From: Luteimonas deserti | Lineage (GTDB): Bacteria; Pseudomonadota; Gammaproteobacteria; Xanthomonadales; Xanthomonadaceae | Length of the DNA: 64,000 bases | Direction: 5' to 3' | Assembly (NCBI RefSeq): GCF_013425765.1 | Contig: NZ_JACCJZ010000020.1 | Span: forward strand, 62,001 to 126,000 | In this document: one piece after another, positions 59,154 to 64,000 of the stretch | How positions within the stretch are numbered: the first letter of the stretch is position 1 | Layout of the letters: the number at the start of each line of letters is the position of its first letter | Notes under the pieces: generated by a model | What the model was told of the DNA's origin: nothing | Seen by the model: only the letters and a program-made list of their open reading frames with translations | Database searches by the model: none | Translations under genes and position numbers: made by a program

Positions 59154-59181
59154 TTGGATGCCGTCACCGGGCACATATCAT
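59154..59181 (+). promoter_or_regulatory. Promoter upstream of the roadblock-GTPase cassette
   Basis: TTGGAT (-35) and TATCAT (-10) with a 16-bp spacer lie about 52 bp upstream of the first roadblock gene. This is the only convincing promoter in the spacer and probably drives all four genes of the cassette. Confidence 0.65.
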
Positions 59182-59233
59182 CTCTGGCATGGACCCTGCT
59201 TACTGCAGTCCCGTTCCTTAATAGGCGGTTCCC

Positions 59234-59662
59234 GTGCAGCAGGCCACCCTCGAAAAGATCGTCAGCATGAGTGAGCGGAACGTGCAGTCGCCGGTCGACG
59301 TCGATGCGATCCGCGGCGAGTTCGAACGTGTCCAGTCGCGTGCGAACGGCATTTCAATGCTTCTGCTGTCCACGGCCGACGGCCGCGCACTGGCGGACTG
59401 GACCCACGCCCGCCTCGATCCACGCCGCGTCGCAGCCATGACGAACTCCTTCCTGACCCTCGGCGAGACGCTCGCCCGGGAAGTGGGCATGTCGGGCGCC
59501 GATCACGCCACGGTGTCCACGGCGCAGGGCAGCTTGGTGGTCGTCCGCGTCACCGGCACCAGGTCCTGCACGCTGGCCGTTCTCGGGGACCCGAACGCCA
59601 CCCTGGCCGTGCTGCTCTTCGCGGCGCGCGAGTGTGCCAGCCGCATCCGTCCACTGATCTGA
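59234..59662 (+). CDS. Roadblock/LC7-like protein 1
   Basis: A 142-residue small alpha/beta protein with the roadblock pattern [56 protein letters not shown], followed by [16 protein letters not shown]. Roadblock proteins partner small Ras-like GTPases such as MglA and often act as their GAP or localiser. The GTG at 59234 gives the longer form; an ATG at 59267 (MSERNVQ) is an alternative. It opens a four-gene cassette ending in a GTPase. Confidence 0.82.
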   Translation: MQQATLEKIVSMSERNVQSPVDVDAIRGEFERVQSRANGISMLLLSTADGRALADWTHARLDPRRVAAMTNSFLTLGETLAREVGMSGADHATVSTAQGSLVVVRVTGTRSCTLAVLGDPNATLAVLLFAARECASRIRPLI

Positions 59663-59729
59663 TCCGCGCCGGATCAGCGGTTCCCATCGTTTTCTCCGAT
59701 CCCTTCGTCAACCTCCCCAAGGACATCCC

Positions 59730-60092
59730 ATGGCAGGCAATTTCAGTCTCGATCAACTCAACGGCATCGCCGGCTTCATCGGCGCGGCCCTCGTCGACAG
59801 CGACAGCGGCATGGCACTCGGCATTCTCGGTGGCGGTGCGCTCGACCTCGAGGTCGCGGCCGCAGGCAACACCGAAGTCATCCGTTCCAAGCGCAACGTC
59901 GCCAAGATGCTGGGACTCAACGAGTCGATCGAGGACATCCTGATCACGCTCAACAGCCAGTACCACCTGATCCGCCCGCTGGAAAGCAATGCGGCGCTGT
60001 TCCTCTACGTGGTTCTGGACCGGGCCAAATCGAACTTGGCCATGGCGCGTCACGAGCTCAAGGCGTTCGAGCGCACGCTGGACTTCAAGTAA
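59730..60092 (+). CDS. Roadblock/LC7-like protein 2
   Basis: A 120-residue roadblock-type protein: [107 protein letters not shown]. It differs from protein 1 and has a clearer helical pair. A ribosome binding site (AAGGA) precedes the ATG. Two different roadblock proteins beside one GTPase are typical of GTPase-switch cassettes (MglB-like pairs and conservons). Confidence 0.85.
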   Translation: MAGNFSLDQLNGIAGFIGAALVDSDSGMALGILGGGALDLEVAAAGNTEVIRSKRNVAKMLGLNESIEDILITLNSQYHLIRPLESNAALFLYVVLDRAKSNLAMARHELKAFERTLDFK

Positions 60093-60150
60093 GCACCGGC
60101 ACGATCCGGGTGCCCGTGGTGCGCCGCGGGCGGCGGGCCGCCTCCAGACC

Positions 60151-61131
60151 ATGTCCAGATTCCAGCACGCGCGCATCGCCGAGGCCGGCCTCGATCTGCT
60201 GCACACGACCCGCCTCAAGGTGGCGTGTTCATTGCTCATGGCCGAGCGGGTCCATGCCGATCTCGGGGACTGGCCGGACACGCGCGCGCACCTTCTGGTG
60301 GCGGGGCTCGACGACGCCGGGGGCCTGCGCGCCGCCGGGGAAGCGCGCGAGGCCGGGGTGACGGTGCTGGCCATCGCGCGGAATGCCGACGGCGCGACCG
60401 ATGCGCTGGCCCACGGCGTGACGGTCAAGGAGCTCTTCGAACGGTTGCGCATGCTCCTGGTCGACGGGACGCCATCGCAACCCGATGCCCGCGCGCACGC
60501 CCGGTCGGAACCCCCGCGATCCGTGCAGGGACCGCCGACACTGTTCGATCAGGTCGCGGCCGCCGGTGGGCTGGTGCTGGTGCAGCGCGCCGGCATGCGC
60601 GCAGCGATCGATCGCGGACGTGGCGTGGTCCACGTCGCCGGGGACGGTGACGCCGACGTGTTCGCCGACACCTGGACGTGCGACGACTGGGAGGTGCGGG
60701 CGCTTGCCCGCACGGAGGTGGCCGGCGCTATCGACGGGCTGCTGCGCACAATGCCGCTGGAGAGCGTGGCCTGGCAGGCGGCGGCCCGTGCGGAGATCCC
60801 GGTCCTCGCGTCGGTGTCCGATGACGCGATCGCCTTGAGGGGGTGGCCTGCGGTCGACATCGAAGCGATCCCGGCCCACTGGATCCTGCCGATGGCCTGC
60901 CTGCTGCACGGCGCATGCAACGCGGACGCCCTTGCGCGAATGACCGGAATTCCTTCAGGCGAGGCGGCCCGGATCATCGCGGCCGCCCATCTCGGCGGAC
61001 TGGCCGAGATCGTCGCGCCCACGGTGCGTCCGCGCCAGGGCACTCCAGGCGGTGGTCCGCCACCGGCCACCGGCTTTCTCGCGCGCGTGGCGCGGCGTTT
61101 TGGACTGCAGTTCGGAGGACATCGTGGATAA
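60151..61131 (+). CDS. Receiver-like/winged-helix-like protein of unknown function
   Basis: A 326-residue protein that I do not recognise as a named family. The N-terminal region (about residues 15-100) has the alternating pattern of a degenerate receiver domain (RAHLLVAGLDDAGGLRAAGEAREAGVTVLAIARNADGATDALAHGVTVKELFERLRMLL) but lacks the phospho-acceptor and metal residues of active receivers. The C-terminal third (VLPMACLLHGACNADALARMTGIPSGEAARIIAAAHLGGLAEI) looks like a winged-helix fold. It may be an effector or scaffold of the GTPase encoded downstream, whose start overlaps its end by 8 bp. Confidence 0.7.
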   Translation: MSRFQHARIAEAGLDLLHTTRLKVACSLLMAERVHADLGDWPDTRAHLLVAGLDDAGGLRAAGEAREAGVTVLAIARNADGATDALAHGVTVKELFERLRMLLVDGTPSQPDARAHARSEPPRSVQGPPTLFDQVAAAGGLVLVQRAGMRAAIDRGRGVVHVAGDGDADVFADTWTCDDWEVRALARTEVAGAIDGLLRTMPLESVAWQAAARAEIPVLASVSDDAIALRGWPAVDIEAIPAHWILPMACLLHGACNADALARMTGIPSGEAARIIAAAHLGGLAEIVAPTVRPRQGTPGGGPPPATGFLARVARRFGLQFGGHRG

Positions 61132-61675
61132 CGTCACCACCAAGCTCGTGTTCGTGGGCGACATGGGGGCCGGCAAGACCACGGCCATCCGCTCGATCTC
61201 CGACCGCGAGCCGGTCAGCACGGAGATGCCGATCAGTGACGAGGTCACGTCGGAAAAAACGCACACCACGGTTGCGCTCGACTACAGCTCGGTGGAGCTC
61301 GAGACCGGGGAGCTGCTGCATCTCTACGGCGTGCCCGGACAGGGCTACCTCGACTTCATGTGGCCGATGGTGGCCGAGGGCGCTCTGGGCATCGTCGTGC
61401 TGGTGAATGCCCAGCAGGCGGACCGCGTCGACAGCACCGCGCATCTGTTGCAGCGGTTCGGCGCGCTCGCGCCCCAGGCCTGTTTCGCGGTCGGTGTCAC
61501 CCGCACCGACCTGACCGACGGCTTCGCGCTGGCAACCTTCCGGGATGCGCTGCTCGAGCGGGGCTACCGCATTCCCGTGATGCGCATGGACGCACGGCAA
61601 CCGATCCAGGTCGATTTCCTGATCAAGACGCTGCTGTCCTACCAGTACGCGCGCTCGCTGCCTCCGGGCGACTGA
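61124..61675 (+). CDS. Small Ras-like GTPase (MglA/roadblock-associated)
   Basis: A 183-residue GTPase with G1 GDMGAGKTTAIRSI (about residues 12-25), a Gly-x-Pro-Gly-Gln form of G3 (VPGQGYLDFM), a variant G4 (GVTRTDL) and MDARQ near G5. The VPGQ motif is typical of the atypical Ras-like GTPases that partner roadblock proteins. It starts at a GTG (61124) with a strong ribosome binding site (GGAGG), overlapping the preceding gene by 8 bp. MglA-type GTPases set cell polarity and motility; target here is unknown. Confidence 0.88.
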   Translation: MDNVTTKLVFVGDMGAGKTTAIRSISDREPVSTEMPISDEVTSEKTHTTVALDYSSVELETGELLHLYGVPGQGYLDFMWPMVAEGALGIVVLVNAQQADRVDSTAHLLQRFGALAPQACFAVGVTRTDLTDGFALATFRDALLERGYRIPVMRMDARQPIQVDFLIKTLLSYQYARSLPPGD

Positions 61676-61918
61676 TCGCGCCCTCGAGCCGCGGGGATGC
61701 ACCGGCTTGCGCGCTCCGCGTCCGCCGTGCGGCGAGACCCGCCGGCCGCCGCCTTCGGAGGCGAGAACGTGCCTGCATCGCCCGGGGTCGCGCGCGCGTC
61801 AGACTTTAGTCGTAGCCCGGCCGCTTATCGCGCCGTCAGGGGTTCCCTCGTCACGCCCCAGAGGTGATCCTTCCGTGGCTGCGGTCGGTGCCGCGATCAG
61901 ATCGGGAAGGTGTTGGCG

Positions 61919-63601
61919 ATGAATGCAATCGTTCTGCTGCTCGTCGGATTGACGGCCCTGGCGCTCGGGTACTTCTTCTATTCGAAGTTCATCGCCGAGA
62001 AGATCTACCGGCTCGAGGCCGGCTTCCAGACACCGGCGCACACCATGCGCGACGGCGTGGACTACGTGCCGACCAACAAGTTCGTGCTGTGGGGACATCA
62101 CTTCACTTCGGTTGCCGGTGCGGCGCCGATCGTCGGGCCTGCGATCGCGGTGATCTGGGGCTGGGGGCCGGCGTTCCTGTGGGTGGTCTTCGGGACGGTG
62201 TTCTTCGCGGGCGTGCACGATTTCGGCGCCTTGTGGGCCAGCGTGCGCAATCGCGGCAAGTCGATGGGCATGCTCAGCGGCAGCTACATCGGCCGCCGCG
62301 GGCGCAACCTTTTCCTGGTCGTGATCTTCCTGCTGCTGCTGATGGTGAATGCCGCCTTCGCGGTCGTGATCTCGAACCTGCTGGTGTCCACGCCCACGTC
62401 GGTGATCCCGGTCTGGGGCGCGATCGTCGTGGCCCTGGTCATCGGCCAGTTGATCTACCGCTTCAAGGTCGGCCTGCTGTGGCCGTCGATCATCGGCGTC
62501 GCGGTGCTCTACGGTCTGATCTGGCTCGGCAGCCTGTACCCGATCGCGCTGCCCGAGACGGTGCTCGGAATGAGCCCCAATTCCACCTGGATCGTGCTGC
62601 TGTTCCTCTACGCCGGCATCGCGTCGCTGCTGCCGGTGTGGGTGCTGCTGCAGCCGCGCGATTACATCAATGGTCTGCAGCTGTTCGTCGGTCTCGGGAT
62701 CCTCTACGCCGCGGTGCTGATCGCGTCGCCGACCATCGTCGCGCCCGCGTTCAACAGCGCCGTGCCGGCAGGTACGCCGAGCATCGTGCCGCTGCTGTTC
62801 GTCACCATCGCCTGCGGTGCGATCTCGGGGTTCCACGGCATGGTCGCCTCCGGCACCACATCGAAACAGCTGGACAAGGAAACCGACGCCCGCTTCGTGG
62901 GGTATTTCGGCGCGGTCGGTGAGGGCATGCTCTCGCTGGCGGCGATCATCTGCTGCACCGCCGGGTTCGCCACGCTGGTCGACTGGCAGGCGGTGTACAG
63001 CAGCTTCGGCGGCGGCAACGTCACGGCCTTCGTCAACGGCGGCGAGGCATTGATCTCCGCGGGTCTCGGCCTGCCGCAGAACCTGGGCGCGACGCTGCTG
63101 GCGACGATGGCGATCCTGTTCGCGGCCACGACCATGGACACCGGCCTGCGCCTGCAGCGCTTCGTGGTGCAGGAGGCGGCCGAACTGGCCGGCTTCAAGG
63201 TCGGTACGATGCTCGGCACGGTGATCGCTTTGGCGGTCTGTCTGGCCCTGGCCTTCGGCGCGGGCAGCGGCGGCAGCGGCGGCATGATCATCTGGCCGCT
63301 GTTCGGCACCACCAACCAGCTGCTGGCCGCACTGACCCTGTCGATCATCACCGTCATCCTGATCCGCAAGGGACGCAACCCCTGGTTCACCGGCATCCCG
63401 ATGGCCTTCCTGATGGTGATGTCGGTCTATGCGCTGGTGGTGCAGCTGGGCACGTTCTACAACGATGGCAAGTGGCTGCTGCTGGTGATGGACATCGTGA
63501 TTCTGATCGCGGCGCTGTGGGTGGCGTTCGAGGCGGCCATCGCGATGCGCAAGGGCCGCGAGGCCGGCCCGGGTGATGCCGTGGACGTGCCGAACGCCTG
63601 A
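61919..63601 (+). CDS. cstA: CstA-family carbon-starvation/pyruvate transporter
   Basis: A 560-residue membrane protein with about 14 transmembrane segments and CstA signatures (PTNKFVLWGHHFTSVAGAAPIVGPAIAVIWGWGPAFLWVVFGTVFFAGVHDFGALWASVRNRGKSMG; GFHGMVASGTTSKQLDKETDARFVGYFGAVGEG). Characterised relatives (CstA, BtsT) import pyruvate or peptides. It is shorter than Escherichia coli CstA (about 700 residues). The ATG at 61919 has a GGAAGG ribosome binding site. A small CC-terminal gene and an ArsA-like ATPase follow immediately. Confidence 0.92.
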   Translation: MNAIVLLLVGLTALALGYFFYSKFIAEKIYRLEAGFQTPAHTMRDGVDYVPTNKFVLWGHHFTSVAGAAPIVGPAIAVIWGWGPAFLWVVFGTVFFAGVHDFGALWASVRNRGKSMGMLSGSYIGRRGRNLFLVVIFLLLLMVNAAFAVVISNLLVSTPTSVIPVWGAIVVALVIGQLIYRFKVGLLWPSIIGVAVLYGLIWLGSLYPIALPETVLGMSPNSTWIVLLFLYAGIASLLPVWVLLQPRDYINGLQLFVGLGILYAAVLIASPTIVAPAFNSAVPAGTPSIVPLLFVTIACGAISGFHGMVASGTTSKQLDKETDARFVGYFGAVGEGMLSLAAIICCTAGFATLVDWQAVYSSFGGGNVTAFVNGGEALISAGLGLPQNLGATLLATMAILFAATTMDTGLRLQRFVVQEAAELAGFKVGTMLGTVIALAVCLALAFGAGSGGSGGMIIWPLFGTTNQLLAALTLSIITVILIRKGRNPWFTGIPMAFLMVMSVYALVVQLGTFYNDGKWLLLVMDIVILIAALWVAFEAAIAMRKGREAGPGDAVDVPNA

Positions 63602-63602
63602 C

Positions 63603-63875
63603 ATGACCGAGGACGCGTCCGGTTCGGCGCTGGCCCGCCTCTCGGCGGGCCTGCGCGAGTTCTATGCGGCGCCGTACCGGCGCACGTTCGCCCGTGCGCA
63701 GCGCGACGAGGACGACCTCTTCATGCTGATGGTGTTCTCCGAATCGCTCGGTGTGCCCAGCCCGGTGGGCTACTACACGCTCGAGCTGATGCCCGTGATG
63801 TACGAACGTTTCCACGACTGGCACCGGCGCATGGGGCTCGAACGCTCGCCGCTGGACCACGTCGCGTGCTGCTGA
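63603..63875 (+). CDS. Small protein ending in Cys-Cys (cory-CC-star family)
   Basis: A 90-residue protein with the motif [74 protein letters not shown], ending in a Cys-Cys pair followed by the stop. The family is known for a CC-stop ending and for neighbours like ArsA. It starts one base after the cstA stop and overlaps the next gene by 10 bp. In the CstA-YbdD pair of enteric bacteria, YbdD is a similar small protein that also ends in Cys-Cys; whether this is its functional counterpart is inference. Confidence 0.85.
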   Translation: MTEDASGSALARLSAGLREFYAAPYRRTFARAQRDEDDLFMLMVFSESLGVPSPVGYYTLELMPVMYERFHDWHRRMGLERSPLDHVACC

Positions 63876-64000
63876 CCACAGCGTCCGCGCGCCGCGTCGT
63901 CTTCATCGGCGGCAAGGGCGGGGTCGGCAAGACCTCGGTGGCGTCGGCGCTCGCGCTGGCCCAGGCGCAGGCCGGGCGCCGCGTCCTGCTGGTGTCCACC
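63866..64000 (+). CDS. ArsA-family ATPase (partial, cut by window end)
   Basis: The first 45 codons of an ArsA/Get3-type ATPase. It starts at a GTG ([10 protein letters not shown]) overlapping the CC-terminal gene by 10 bp. The deviant Walker A motif [12 protein letters not shown] with two lysines is clear, the hallmark of this family, then [18 protein letters not shown]. The rest, including the switch regions and any arsenite-binding cysteines, lies beyond the window, so it cannot be said whether it is an anion pump ATPase or a protein-targeting factor. Confidence 0.85.
   Translation, partial: MLLTTASARRVVFIGGKGGVGKTSVASALALAQAQAGRRVLLVST

Overview
The window is high-GC DNA packed with genes on both strands. 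The gene content fits a member of the Xanthomonadaceae (Lysobacter/Luteimonas/Xanthomonas relatives), although no rRNA or tRNA is present to prove it. The strongest pointers are a fused aspartate kinase/diaminopimelate decarboxylase followed by MurL and MurD2, the rpoN-lpt-kds cluster preceded by a regulatory PTS with HprK, a suf operon led by an IscR-like regulator, and degenerate ATTC-type heptamer repeats. I see no prophage, insertion sequence, CRISPR array or plasmid function; this is core chromosome with a few accessory genes.

1-12.4 kb (minus strand): a cold-shock/DUF1294 protein and MgtE, then a regulatory PTS set (EI, HPr, a mannose-type IIA, RapZ, HPr kinase, PtsN) running into hpf, rpoN, lptB-lptA-lptC, kdsC and kdsD. 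No sugar permease is present, so the phosphate chain probably signals rather than transports. 12.5-14.4 kb (plus): ibaG, murA and a small EF-hand-like membrane-anchored protein. 14.4-21.8 kb: two tandem DUF3108 proteins, purN, a membrane protein and purM on the minus strand; DUF2066, a PerM-type permease and hda on the plus strand; murU converging on hda. 22-24.8 kb: cysD and a CysN-CysC fusion. 24.8-30.4 kb: an M20 dipeptidase, ComEA, HutD and a TonB-dependent receptor with a Fur-box-like site.

30.5-36.9 kb (minus): sufR-sufB-sufC-sufD-sufS-GNAT-Rieske, an iron-sulfur assembly operon with a clear promoter in front of sufR. 37-43.6 kb: a SET-domain protein, two lipoproteins and other small envelope proteins, an M23 peptidase, a DUF533 protein, an HU-like protein with a Lys/Ala-rich tail, DUF2784, OsmC and an alpha/beta hydrolase. 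43.6-45.4 kb: two tandem PhzF-family isomerases. 45.5-50.9 kb: lysAC-murL-murD2, overlapping genes that join lysine/diaminopimelate metabolism to the unusual L-glutamate route of peptidoglycan synthesis. 51-53.2 kb: DUF5808, a helix-hairpin-helix protein, polyprenyl diphosphate synthase and ssb.

53.5-59 kb: two secreted S9 peptidases and a DUF819 permease. 59.2-61.7 kb: two roadblock/LC7-like proteins, an atypical receiver-like protein and a small Ras-like GTPase, probably a spatial or motility switch. 61.9-64 kb: a CstA-family transporter followed by a tiny protein ending in Cys-Cys and the start of an ArsA-like ATPase, cut by the window edge. The three modules most worth follow-up are MurL/MurD2 (with a heptamer repeat inside murD2), the roadblock-GTPase cassette, and CstA/CC-terminal protein/ArsA.
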